From NCBI RefSeq assembly GCF_001613505.1, contig NZ_BDCM01000013.1, forward strand, positions 124,001 through 188,000: DNA of 64,000 nt, read 5' to 3'. The position numbers were made by a program, and so were the translations under genes. Shown here piece after piece: positions 40,930 to 47,992 of this stretch. Positions within the stretch are counted from its first letter, which is position 1. The number at the start of each line of letters is the position of its first letter. This stretch comes from Nocardia mikamii NBRC 108933 (GTDB taxonomy: Bacteria; Actinomycetota; Actinomycetes; Mycobacteriales; Mycobacteriaceae). The notes beneath the pieces were generated by a model. The model made no database searches and was not told the origin of the DNA. It saw nothing but the letters and a program-made list of their open reading frames with translations.

Positions 40930-41991
40930 CTATTCGCCGCCGCCGGGATTGCCGATGGCGATCATGCGCTGCACCGAATTGCGTGCCAGTGCCGCGGTTT
41001 CCGGATCGACGTGCACCTCGTCGAGTTCGTCGGTCAGGCAGCGCAGCAGCGCGGCCGGCGTGATCATCTTCATGTACTTGCAGGACGCGCGATCGTTGAC
41101 GGCCTGGAAATCGATGCCGGGGGCGGCCTTGCGCAGCTGATGCAGCATGCCGACCTCGGTGGCGACCAGGACCTGGTGGGACTGCGCGGCCTTCGCGGCG
41201 TCGATCATGCCGCCGGTGGACAGGATGTGGACCCGGTCGGCCGGGAACGCCCCCTCCCCCGCGAGATACAGAGCCGAGGTGGCGCAACCGCATTCGGGAT
41301 GCACGAACAGCTCGGCATCGGGATGGGTGCGGGCCTGTTCGGTCAGTTCGTCGCCGTTGATGCCGGCGTGCACGTGGCATTCACCGGCCCAGATGTGCAT
41401 GTTCTCCCGTCCGGTCACCCGCTTCACGTGGGCGCCGAGGAACTGGTCGGGCAGGAACAGCACCTCGCGGTCGGGATCGATGGAGGCGACCACGTCGACG
41501 GCATTGGACGAGGTGCAGCAGATGTCGGTCAGCGCCTTCACCGCGGCGGTGGTGTTCACGTACGACACCACGAGAGCGCCGGGATGTTCGGCCTTCCACG
41601 CGCGCAGGTCGTCGGCGGTGATGGAGTCGGCCAGCGAGCAGCCCGCGCGCTGGTCCGGAATCAGCACGGTCTTGTCCGGACTGAGGATCTTCGCGGTTTC
41701 GGCCATGAAGTGCACGCCGCAGAACACGATGGTGTCCTCGGGCGCCTCGGCGGCGATCCGCGACAAGGCCAGGGAATCGCCGACGTGATCGGCCACATCC
41801 TGGATCTCGGGTAGCTGGTAGTTGTGCGCCAGGATCGTGGCGTTGCGCTCGCGCGCCAGCCGCTTGATCTCCTGCGCCCACTCCGGTGTGGCCTCGACTC
41901 CGCCGAACCCGTCCGGACCGTCGATGACCTGCGCTGCGAATGCCTGCGTCGTCGGACCAGTGGTCGCTGTCGTCAGACTCGTTGACGCCAT
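40930..41991 (-). CDS. nadA: Quinolinate synthase
   Basis: A 353-residue [4Fe-4S] enzyme condensing iminoaspartate with dihydroxyacetone phosphate. It shows RERNATILAHNYQLPEIQDVADHVGDSLALSR, the three cluster cysteine regions VFCGVHFMAETAK, DICCTSSNAV and VHPECGCATSALYL, and AWEGECHVH-type substrate segment WAGECHVHAGI. ATG 41991 has AAGGAG seven bases upstream. It is first in nadABC, divergent from nrtR across a 95-base gap containing a long inverted repeat, the likely NrtR operator. Confidence 0.97.
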   Translation of the reverse strand: MASTSLTTATTGPTTQAFAAQVIDGPDGFGGVEATPEWAQEIKRLARERNATILAHNYQLPEIQDVADHVGDSLALSRIAAEAPEDTIVFCGVHFMAETAKILSPDKTVLIPDQRAGCSLADSITADDLRAWKAEHPGALVVSYVNTTAAVKALTDICCTSSNAVDVVASIDPDREVLFLPDQFLGAHVKRVTGRENMHIWAGECHVHAGINGDELTEQARTHPDAELFVHPECGCATSALYLAGEGAFPADRVHILSTGGMIDAAKAAQSHQVLVATEVGMLHQLRKAAPGIDFQAVNDRASCKYMKMITPAALLRCLTDELDEVHVDPETAALARNSVQRMIAIGNPGGGE

Positions 41992-42063
41992 GGCATGGCT
42001 CCTTCCTCATGCGCGCGGCACTCGCGCCACGCGCATCACCCCGGGCCGATTCGCTTCAACCCG

Positions 42064-42086
42064 GTTTTCGACTTACAATCGAAAAC
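42064..42086. promoter_or_regulatory. Candidate NrtR operator in the nadA/nrtR gap
   Basis: GTTTTCGA (42064-42071) and TCGAAAAC (42079-42086) are perfect 8-bp inverted arms with a 7-base spacer. The right arm and spacer cover TACAAT (42074-42079), the -10 element of nrtR, and the repeat lies about 73 bases upstream of nadA. Binding by NrtR, encoded next to it, would repress nrtR directly and could also control nadABC. Confidence 0.65.
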
Positions 42087-42863
42087 GTGGCCCATAGTAG
42101 CACCATTCACGAATCGCTCACCGCGGTGTTCCAGGTTCGTCGCTTCATGGACACCGTCACCGCAGGTCCAGGGGGTGATCACTCGGTGATCGCGAGCGAA
42201 CCGGTGGATCCGCAGAGTCCGCGCGGCAATCACGGCCTCCGCACCGAACTCGGGGTGTTGCTGTGGCAGCGAGCGATGGAACCACAGACCGGCACCTGGT
42301 CGCTGCCCGGCGGCCGGCTGCGCGACGACGAGGATCTCGACACCTCCGCCCGCCGTCAGCTGGCCGAGAAGGTCGACGTGCGTGAGCTGTGGCACATCGA
42401 GCAGTTGTCGGTCTTCAGCGATCCGCATCGAGTGCCGGGGGTACGCCGCATCGCCTCGGCGTATCTGGGACTGGTGCCGCTCACCGCGGACCCGCAACTG
42501 CCCGCCGACACCCGCTGGCATCCGGTGTCGGCCCTGCCGAACATGTCGTTCGACCACGGCACCGTCGTCCACCACGCCCGGACCAGGCTGGCGGCGAAGC
42601 TGTCCTACACCAATATCGCCTTCGCCCTGGCTCCCTCGTCGTTCACCATGTCGACATTGCGCGAAATCTATTGCACCGCACTGGGTTACGAGGTCGACAC
42701 CACCAACCTGCAACGAGTGTTGAGCCGCCGCAAGGTGATCACGCCGACCGGGGAGACCGCCGCGCCGGGCAAAACGGGTGGGCGGCCCGCGGCGGTCTAT
42801 CGGTTCACCGACGACGAAATCCGGGTGACCGACGAATTCGCGGCGCTGCGACCCCCGGGGTGA
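42087..42863 (+). CDS. nrtR: Nudix-related transcriptional regulator of NAD synthesis
   Basis: A 258-residue two-domain regulator. The N-terminal Nudix-like domain (about 10-160) has GVLLWQRAMEPQTGTWSLPGGRL and a degenerate Nudix box (DLDTSARRQLAEKVDV, without the REXXEE core), so hydrolysis is not expected. The C-terminal winged helix (about 165-250) includes FTMSTLREIYCTALGYEVDTTNLQRVLSRRKVITPTG and GRPAAVYRF. NrtR proteins sense ADP-ribose or NAD derivatives and repress NAD genes. Position beside nadA matches M. tuberculosis Rv1593c. The GTG start follows TACAAT-N7 without a Shine-Dalgarno sequence (leaderless), inside the operator. Confidence 0.92.
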   Translation: MAHSSTIHESLTAVFQVRRFMDTVTAGPGGDHSVIASEPVDPQSPRGNHGLRTELGVLLWQRAMEPQTGTWSLPGGRLRDDEDLDTSARRQLAEKVDVRELWHIEQLSVFSDPHRVPGVRRIASAYLGLVPLTADPQLPADTRWHPVSALPNMSFDHGTVVHHARTRLAAKLSYTNIAFALAPSSFTMSTLREIYCTALGYEVDTTNLQRVLSRRKVITPTGETAAPGKTGGRPAAVYRFTDDEIRVTDEFAALRPPG

Positions 42864-42980
42864 GCGGCGTGCACGGCGCTCGGGCTATGCGCGGTGTGCG
42901 CACGACGGCCTCCACCGCTGTGTGAGCGGTCCGCGCATGACCGGCGCCGGGGACGGCGGACGCCCATGGTCCGCGCACGG

Positions 42981-42986
42981 TAGCGT
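42981..42986 (+). promoter_or_regulatory. Leaderless -10 element of the DedA-family gene
   Basis: TAGCGT is followed by CGGCGGA (7 nt) and the ATG at 42994. Confidence 0.45.
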
Positions 42987-42993
42987 CGGCGGA

Positions 42994-43638
42994 ATGGAAT
43001 CGCTGATGCACCGGATTCTCGATATCGCGCCGGTGTGGGTCTACCTGACGGTCGGTCTGCTCGTTTTCGCCGAGGACGCGATTTTCGTCGGCTTCGTGAT
43101 TCCGGGTGAGACGGCGGCCGTTCTCGGCGGTGTCGCGGCCAGCCAGGGACATGTGCTGCTGTGGGCGATGATCCTGCTGGTGGTGGCCGCCGCGATCATC
43201 GGCGACTCGGTGGGCTACGAGGTGGGCAAACATTTCGGCAGCCGCCTGCTCGCCGCCTCCTACCTCGACAAACATCGCGGCCGCCTGGACAGAGCTCAGG
43301 ACTTCCTCGCCCGCCGCGGCGGCTGGGCCGTTTTCCTCGGTCGCTTCACCGCCTTCTTCCGCGCGGTGATGCCGGCTTTGGTCGGCGCCTCCCGCATGCC
43401 CTACCCGAAGTTCCTTTCCTTCAACGCCATCGGCGGCATCGTCTGGGGAACGACCTTCGTGGTCCTCGGCTACGTCGCCGGCAATTCCTACGAGAAGGTC
43501 GCGAAAACCGTCGGCCGCGATATGGCGATCGCGGTCGTGGTGATCGTCGTCCTGGCACTGATCGTGTGGAAGCTGCGCGAACGCCGCGAGGAGAAGAAGA
43601 TCGAATCCGAGTACCACGCCACCCACGACGGGCGCTGA
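42994..43638 (+). CDS. DedA-family membrane protein
   Basis: A 214-residue membrane protein: PVWVYLTVGLLVFAEDAIFVGFVIPGETAAVLGGVAASQGHVLLWAMILLVVAAAIIGDSVGYEVGKHFG, then FLGRFTAFFRAVMPALVGASRMPYPKFLSFNAIGGIVWGTTFVVLGYVAG and a C-terminal helix followed by a charged tail. The motifs E..PGE, GDSVGYEVG, and F.R.R.....AG of DedA/SNARE-associated proteins are visible. DedA proteins flip undecaprenyl phosphate or phospholipids in known cases. I chose ATG 42994 over the upstream in-frame start at 42922 because homologues begin just before the first helix and a leaderless -10 element fits. Confidence 0.9.
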   Translation: MESLMHRILDIAPVWVYLTVGLLVFAEDAIFVGFVIPGETAAVLGGVAASQGHVLLWAMILLVVAAAIIGDSVGYEVGKHFGSRLLAASYLDKHRGRLDRAQDFLARRGGWAVFLGRFTAFFRAVMPALVGASRMPYPKFLSFNAIGGIVWGTTFVVLGYVAGNSYEKVAKTVGRDMAIAVVVIVVLALIVWKLRERREEKKIESEYHATHDGR

Positions 43639-43653
43639 ATCTCTACCCCCGGC

Positions 43654-43830
43654 TCACCACTGCCGATCCCGATGCTTGACCGTGCGCCGATAGGTGCGCT
43701 TGCTCGCCACCGGCTGCGCCGCAGCGGACCGGCGAAGTTCGTGCCGGCGCCGCCATGCGATGAGATCGGGTCGTTCGCTCGGTTCGATTGCCGCACAATC
43801 ACTTTCCGATCGCGCTTGCACTTCTGCCAT
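43654..43830 (-). CDS. Small basic protein of unknown function, 58 residues
   Basis: ATG 43830 opens a 58-codon frame ending TGA at 43654. The product begins MAEVQARSESDCAAIEPSER, continues PDLIAWRRRHELRRSAAAQP and ends TVKHRDRQW. A very strong ribosome binding site (GGAGGGGAGG) lies just upstream, and a -10-like TACTGT (43871-43866) about 36 bases before the start. An acidic N-terminal third with one Cys is followed by a strongly basic Arg-rich half, suggesting nucleic-acid or ribosome binding; that is inference. I know no family. It is convergent with the DedA gene and followed upstream by a 42-nt palindrome. Shorter than 60 codons, so easily overlooked. Confidence 0.65.
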   Translation of the reverse strand: MAEVQARSESDCAAIEPSERPDLIAWRRRHELRRSAAAQPVASKRTYRRTVKHRDRQW

Positions 43831-43879
43831 TCCTACTCACCTCCCCTCCTGGCTGATCCGGCGCAACAGTAAACGACCG

Positions 43880-43921
43880 CGAGCCCGGATTACCATCGAA
43901 TAAATGGCGATCCGGGGCTCG
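43880..43921. promoter_or_regulatory. 42-nt near-perfect palindrome at the promoter of the small basic protein gene
   Basis: CGAGCCCGGAT (43880-43890) pairs with ATCCGGGGCTCG (43910-43921) with one bulged base. Inside, CCAT (43893-43896) pairs with ATGG (43903-43906) around a 6-nt A/T-rich loop. It lies 9 bases upstream of the TACTGT -10 candidate, over the -35 region. It may be an operator cruciform or a folded RNA element; no U-run supports termination. Confidence 0.5.
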
Positions 43922-44067
43922 ATAGCGATCACTCGCACGGAGACCGATACCTCACCCGCAGGGAGATCAGAGAGCCCACGTCCTGTTGCCCAAGTTCAGC
44001 GCTTCGGCCGCCGAGTTTGTTCAGAGTCGGCGACCTCGATGTCCGGGCGCAACGGCGTCGGCGCGGT

Positions 44068-44694
44068 TCAGCGCTGCGAATCGGCGTTCTGATACGACCC
44101 GGGCCGATGGTAGGGCCCGTAGGTCACCTCGGACAGTGGCGCGCGGGGTGCGGGTTCCGCCGTTTCACCGCGGCCGCTCCCGAGGTCCTCGGAGGTGCTC
44201 AGCGCCGACAGCAGGAGTACGACCAGTCCGGCGACCAGCGGTTGCAGCAGCAGCGCGGTCCAGCCTTCGACGGTGGGCGCGAGCTCCACGACGGTGTGCA
44301 CGGGAGGGTTGTGGGAGCGGGGGTGGATCCAGCGCGCGACCTGTTCGCCGAACCACGACATCACCCAGGCTCCGGCCAGCGAACCGATCAGCAGACTCAC
44401 CAGCATGATCGGCCCGCGCATCGCGCGCCGGCGCCACACCGCGGCGGCGCTGAGCAGTCCGGTCACCAGACCGACGCAGGCGAAGATCGCCACCGCGTCG
44501 AAGCGGTGCGCGCTTTCCCCCGTGAGCGCCATACCGCTGCCGGGTTCGACGACGAAGACCTTCTCGGTCGGTGCGAGCATGGCCCACACTCCGCCGCCGA
44601 TGATGCTGACCACCAGCACCGCCGCGACGATCCACAGCGCCGCGCGCAGCTCGCGCGGTGCGGGAGAGGCTGCGGCGGCGCCGCGGGAGGTCAT
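44068..44694 (-). CDS. DUF2567-like membrane protein coupled to bsaP
   Basis: A 208-residue membrane protein with four helices: ALWIVAAVLVVSIIGGGVWAML, AVAIFACVGLVTGLLSAAAVW, PIMLVSLLIGSLAGAWVMSWFG and LLLQPLVAGLVVLLLSALS. An external loop of about 30 residues follows the first helix (APTEKVFVVEPGSGMALTGESAHR). The C-terminal tail is Pro/Tyr-rich (YGPYHRPGSYQNADSQR). It resembles DUF2567 and the Rv1591 product. The function is unknown. Its ATG shares one base with the bsaP stop codon (TGATG), so it is translated with bsaP; that tight link to biotin synthase suggests a biotin-related job. Confidence 0.8.
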   Translation of the reverse strand: MTSRGAAAASPAPRELRAALWIVAAVLVVSIIGGGVWAMLAPTEKVFVVEPGSGMALTGESAHRFDAVAIFACVGLVTGLLSAAAVWRRRAMRGPIMLVSLLIGSLAGAWVMSWFGEQVARWIHPRSHNPPVHTVVELAPTVEGWTALLLQPLVAGLVVLLLSALSTSEDLGSGRGETAEPAPRAPLSEVTYGPYHRPGSYQNADSQR

Positions 44695-44930
44695 CAGCGA
44701 TGGTCCAGGCTGTGGGAATCGATCACCCCGTGCCGCGAACATTTCGCCCACCAGCCGTCCGGACTCACCTGGACGATCATCCGGCGGCCGCACTGCTCAC
44801 AGAAGCGCGGCGGTTCCAGGCCCAAGGCCGCGGCCGCCGGCACCGGATCGTCGAGGCCCACGACGATCCGCTTCCCGGTGTACGGGTTGTAGCGCTCTTG
44901 CATATCAGGCTGTGGCATCTGGACCACCAT
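44694..44930 (-). CDS. bsaP: Biotin synthase auxiliary protein
   Basis: A 78-residue protein: a short N-terminal part (ERYNPYTGKRIVVGLDDPVPAAAALGLEPPRF) and a small zinc-ribbon-like segment CEQCGRRMIVQVSPDGWWAKCSRHG with Cys44, Cys47, Cys64 and His67. Sequence and position beside bioB match M. tuberculosis Rv1590, which recent work, as I recall it, showed to be required by BioB to convert dethiobiotin to biotin and named BsaP. ATG 44930 follows GAGGGG at 8 nt spacing, 71 bases after bioB, and the gene overlaps the DUF2567 gene by one base. The cysteines may handle iron-sulfur or metal; not proven here. Confidence 0.88.
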   Translation of the reverse strand: MVVQMPQPDMQERYNPYTGKRIVVGLDDPVPAAAALGLEPPRFCEQCGRRMIVQVSPDGWWAKCSRHGVIDSHSLDHR

Positions 44931-45001
44931 TCGCGAAACCCCTCATGAAGTGCAGCTCTCCAGCTGCTCGACAATACCCGAACCGCCGCGGCCGCAGGCG
45001 C

Positions 45002-46015
45002 TCAGAGGGTCTCGTTGAGCGCCTTGATCGGCATCTTCAGATCGGTGAGCAGGTCCAGGTCCGCTTCGGCGGGACGGCCGAGCGTGGTCAGGTAGTTGCC
45101 CACGATCACGGCGTTGATACCGCCGAGGATGCCCTGCTTGGCGCCCAGGTCGCCGAGCGTGATCTCCCGGCCGCCCGCGAAACGCAGAATGGTGCGCGGC
45201 AGCGCGAGCCGGAACGCGGCGACGGCGCGCAGCGCATCGGCCGCGGGCAGCACCTCGAGGTCACCGAACGGGGTGCCCGGACGCGGGTTGAGGAAGTTCA
45301 GCGGGACCTCGTCGGGCTCCAATTCGGCCAGGTTGGCAGCGAATTCGGCCCGCTGCTCCAGGGTTTCGCCCATGCCGAGGATGCCGCCACAGCACACCTC
45401 CATACCGGCCTCGCGCACCATGCGCAGGGTGTCCCACCGCTCCTCCCAGGTGTGGGTGGTGACCACGTTCGGGAAGTGCGAGCGCGAGGTCTCGAGGTTG
45501 TGGTTGTAGCGGTGCACGCCCATCGCGGCGAGCTGATCGACCTGTTCCTGGTTCAGCATGCCCAGCGAGCAGGCGACCTGGATGTCGACCTCGTTGCGAA
45601 TGGCCTCGACGCCGGCGGCGACCTGCGCCATCAGCCGCTCGTCCGGACCGCGCACGGCGGCGACGATGCAGAATTCGGTGGCGCCGGTCTTGGCGGTCTG
45701 CTTCGCGGCCTCGACCAGGCTCGGGATGTCGAGCCAGGCGGCGCGCACCGGCGACTGGAACAGGCCCGACTGTGAGCAGAAGTGGCAGTCCTCGGGGCAG
45801 CCGCCGGTCTTGAGCGAGATGATGCCCTCGACCTCGACCTCCGGGCCACACCACTTCATCCGCACCTCGTGTGCGAGCTCCAGCAGTGCCTCGAGCTGGT
45901 CGTCGCCCAGGCGCAGCACCTCGAGGGTCTGCTCCTGAGTCAGTCCGACGCCACGTTCGAGAACCTGCTCGCGCGCGGTGGCCAGAATGTCGGTCTTCAC
46001 GGGTGCCTGCGTCAC
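45002..46015 (-). CDS. bioB: Biotin synthase
   Basis: A 337-residue radical-SAM enzyme inserting sulfur into dethiobiotin. The [4Fe-4S] motif is CPEDCHFC in SLKTGGCPEDCHFCSQSGLF. FCIVAAVRGPDERLM, VACSLGMLNQEQVDQLAAMGVHRYNHNLETSR, CCGGILGMGETLEQRAEFA, PLNFLNPRPGTPFG and FRLALPRTILRFAGGREITLGDL complete the barrel; the additional cysteines are candidates for the [2Fe-2S] cluster. GTG 46015 has GAAGGG nine bases upstream. Transcription from a BioQ-controlled promoter (46147-46142) would give a folded leader of about 120 nt. bsaP and the DUF2567 gene follow. Confidence 0.97.
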   Translation of the reverse strand: MTQAPVKTDILATAREQVLERGVGLTQEQTLEVLRLGDDQLEALLELAHEVRMKWCGPEVEVEGIISLKTGGCPEDCHFCSQSGLFQSPVRAAWLDIPSLVEAAKQTAKTGATEFCIVAAVRGPDERLMAQVAAGVEAIRNEVDIQVACSLGMLNQEQVDQLAAMGVHRYNHNLETSRSHFPNVVTTHTWEERWDTLRMVREAGMEVCCGGILGMGETLEQRAEFAANLAELEPDEVPLNFLNPRPGTPFGDLEVLPAADALRAVAAFRLALPRTILRFAGGREITLGDLGAKQGILGGINAVIVGNYLTTLGRPAEADLDLLTDLKMPIKALNETL

Positions 46016-46058
46016 AGCACGAATCCCTTCCGTCCGGCCGGTGCGGCCGTGCCTATTG

Positions 46059-46122
46059 CGGCATGGACTGGGCCCTCCGTGGTTACGCAGGCTGCCGCCT
46101 CCGGGCCTGCGCGTCCATGCCG
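46059..46122 (-). ncRNA. Structured 5' leader of bioB (nested stem-loop)
   Basis: In the predicted bioB leader CGGCATGGAC (46122-46113) pairs perfectly with GTCCATGCCG (46068-46059). Inside, GCAGGC (46110-46105) pairs with GCCTGC (46092-46087) around a 12-nt loop, leaving an asymmetric internal loop of about 18 nt on the 3' side. The fold begins some 13 nt after the predicted transcription start and ends about 45 nt before the GTG. It matches no RNA family I know. It may regulate bioB, but that is untested. Confidence 0.5.
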
Positions 46123-46129
46123 TGCAACT

Positions 46130-46147
46130 TGAACGGTGTTCAGGCTA
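46130..46147. promoter_or_regulatory. BioQ box and promoter of bioB
   Basis: TGAAC-GGT-GTTCA (46130-46142) matches the BioQ palindrome reported in other actinobacteria. TAGCCT on the minus strand (46147-46142) abuts it as the bioB -10 element, so bound repressor would cover the start point. TAGGGT on the plus strand (46146-46151) is the likely -10 element of the divergent TetR gene. Confidence 0.7.
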
Positions 46148-46188
46148 GGGTAGCGGGGTCAGTGAGTCAAAACATGCGAGGGGTAGAA

Positions 46189-46773
46189 GTGCAGCTACAT
46201 CGGGCGGATGTGATCGACGGCGCCATCGCCATCCTCGATCAGTACGGGCTCGCCGATCTGACCATGCGCCGCCTCGCCACCGCTCTGCACGTGCAGCCGG
46301 GGGCGCTGTACTGGCATTTCCCGAACAAGCAGGCGCTGCTCGGCGCGGTCGCCGACCGCATCCTCACCCCGATGGAGGAACCGGTCGCCGCCGAGGACTG
46401 GCCGGGCCAGATCAGCGAACTCGCGCATCGGCTGCGGTCGTGTCTGCTGGCGTATCGCGACGGCGCGGAGGTCGTCTCGGCCACCTACGCCTCCCGCCTG
46501 ACCACCAGCAAGGGCCGGGAACGCTTGGCCAGTGCGATGATTCGCGGCGGCATGACCCGTGAGGAGGCCGATCTGGCGGCCTACACGCTGCTGTACTACG
46601 TCCTCGGCGAGACGGTGGACGAGCAGTCGCGGATGCAGATGGATTCCGCGGGCGCGCTGGCGGAGGAGGATTCCCCGCTCTACGAGAACACCTCGGCCAC
46701 CGAGCGATTCGACTTCGGATTGCAGCTGTTCGTGGGCGGGGTGCTGCATCTGCTCGGGAGCCGGGTGCGCTAG
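46189..46773 (+). CDS. bioQ: TetR-family regulator, probable biotin repressor BioQ
   Basis: A 194-residue regulator. The helix-turn-helix is VIDGAIAILDQYGLADLTMRRLATALHVQPGALYWHFPNKQALLGAVADRIL (about 6-58), in the TetR/TetR_C-like group; the rest is a helical ligand and dimer domain. It is divergent from bioB, and the shared gap holds TGAAC-N3-GTTCA, the BioQ box; identical boxes stand before bioF and bioA. GTG 46189 follows GAGGGG; ATG 46174 is an alternative. The name rests on position and operators, not on a database match. Confidence 0.75.
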   Translation: MQLHRADVIDGAIAILDQYGLADLTMRRLATALHVQPGALYWHFPNKQALLGAVADRILTPMEEPVAAEDWPGQISELAHRLRSCLLAYRDGAEVVSATYASRLTTSKGRERLASAMIRGGMTREEADLAAYTLLYYVLGETVDEQSRMQMDSAGALAEEDSPLYENTSATERFDFGLQLFVGGVLHLLGSRVR

Positions 46774-46789
46774 CCGGACATTTCGGACG

Positions 46790-46935
46790 GTAGTATTCGG
46801 AACCGTCATCCCCGGCGGCGCGGGAATCCGGTGGAAATCCGGAACGGTCGCGCCACTGTGATCGCGGGCGGGCGCCGACGTGCGGACCGCTGCGGGAGTC
46901 AGACCTCGGTCGCCGGGCACTGCTCTGAAGAGGTC
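46790..46935 (+). ncRNA. Cobalamin riboswitch
   Basis: The sequence shows the conserved series GGGAATCCGGTGGAAATCCGGAAC (46832 onward, given in part), the B12 box GCCACTG (46852-46858) followed by TGA, and AGTCAGAC (46897-46904). It starts about 20 bases after the bioQ stop codon and ends shortly before btuC. Bound cobalamin is expected to reduce expression of the transporter; the boundaries are approximate. Confidence 0.9.
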
Positions 46936-46960
46936 GCGTGATGCCTGTGGAGTTCCGGCG

Positions 46961-47992
46961 ATGAATCGCGTCCGGACAACGATCGTCGTCCCCGTGACGC
47001 TGGCGTCGCTGCTCGTCGCGATGGTGGTGGCGACCGCGTGTGGCGCCGAACCGCTTCCGATCCCGGCGGTGCTCGAGGTCCTGGGCGGACATCTGGGCGG
47101 CTCCGGTGCGGTCGATTCCGCCTTCGACACCATCGTGTGGCAGTTGCGGGTGCCGCGCACCATCCTGGCCGCGGTGGTCGGCGCGGGCCTGGCACTCGCC
47201 GGTGCCGCCATGCAGACATTGGTGCGCAATCCCCTGGCAGATCCCTATCTGCTGGGCGTGTCCTCGGGCGCGGGTGTGGGCGCCGCGGCTGTGATCACGT
47301 CGGGGTTGTTCGCCGGGGCCGGAATCTGGGCGCTGTCGGGTGGCGCGCTCGCCGGCGCGTTGACGGCAGCGGCCACGGTGTTCGCCATCGCGATGGCACA
47401 GGGCGGGTTGACGCCGCTGCGTCTCGTCCTGACCGGAACCGTGCTGGGATCGGCGTTTTCGGCGCTGAGCAGCTACCTCATCTTCCGCAGCGCCGATCCG
47501 AAAGCCGCGCAGTCGGTGCTGTTCTGGCTGCTCGGCAGCCTGGCCGGGGCCGACTGGACGCGAATCGCGGTGCCCGCCCTCGTCGTTGCGCTCGCGGCGG
47601 CGACTCTGCTGGCCGTGCACGGGTGGCTGGACGCGTTGAGCGTGGGCGCCGAGACCGCCGCATCGGTGGGAGTGCCGGTGCGGGCCGTGCGTTACGGGTT
47701 GTTCGTGGGACTGGCGATTCTGGTCGGCGTTCTGGTGGCGGTATCCGGCGGGATCGGCTTCGTGGGCCTGGTGGTACCGCATGCGGCGCGGATGCTGGTG
47801 GGCTCCACCCATCGGCGATTACTGCCGGTCGCGGCGCTGTGCGGTGCGCTGTTCCTGGTCGTGGCCGACGCGGCGGCACGAGTCCTCGTGCGGCCCATTG
47901 AAATTCCGGTGGGCGTGCTGACCGGACTGATCGGCGCGCCGGTATTCCTGCTGCTGATGGGGCGGCGGCGTTACCGGTTCGGTGCGGCATGA
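46961..47992 (+). CDS. btuC: Cobalamin ABC transporter permease (FecCD/BtuC family)
   Basis: A 343-residue membrane permease with about ten helices. Family signatures include LRVPRTILAAVVGAGLALAGAAMQTLVRNPLADPYLLGVSSGAGVGAAAVI, GTVLGSAFSALSSYLIF, FWLLGSLAGADW, GVPVRAVRYGLFVGLAILVGVLVAVSGGIGFVGLVVPHAARMLVG and IPVGVLTGLIGAPVFLLLM. FecCD permeases import B12 or iron-siderophores; the cobalamin riboswitch just upstream points to B12. ATG 46961 has GGAG 8 nt upstream. The ATPase gene overlaps by four bases. Confidence 0.93.
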   Translation: MNRVRTTIVVPVTLASLLVAMVVATACGAEPLPIPAVLEVLGGHLGGSGAVDSAFDTIVWQLRVPRTILAAVVGAGLALAGAAMQTLVRNPLADPYLLGVSSGAGVGAAAVITSGLFAGAGIWALSGGALAGALTAAATVFAIAMAQGGLTPLRLVLTGTVLGSAFSALSSYLIFRSADPKAAQSVLFWLLGSLAGADWTRIAVPALVVALAAATLLAVHGWLDALSVGAETAASVGVPVRAVRYGLFVGLAILVGVLVAVSGGIGFVGLVVPHAARMLVGSTHRRLLPVAALCGALFLVVADAAARVLVRPIEIPVGVLTGLIGAPVFLLLMGRRRYRFGAA

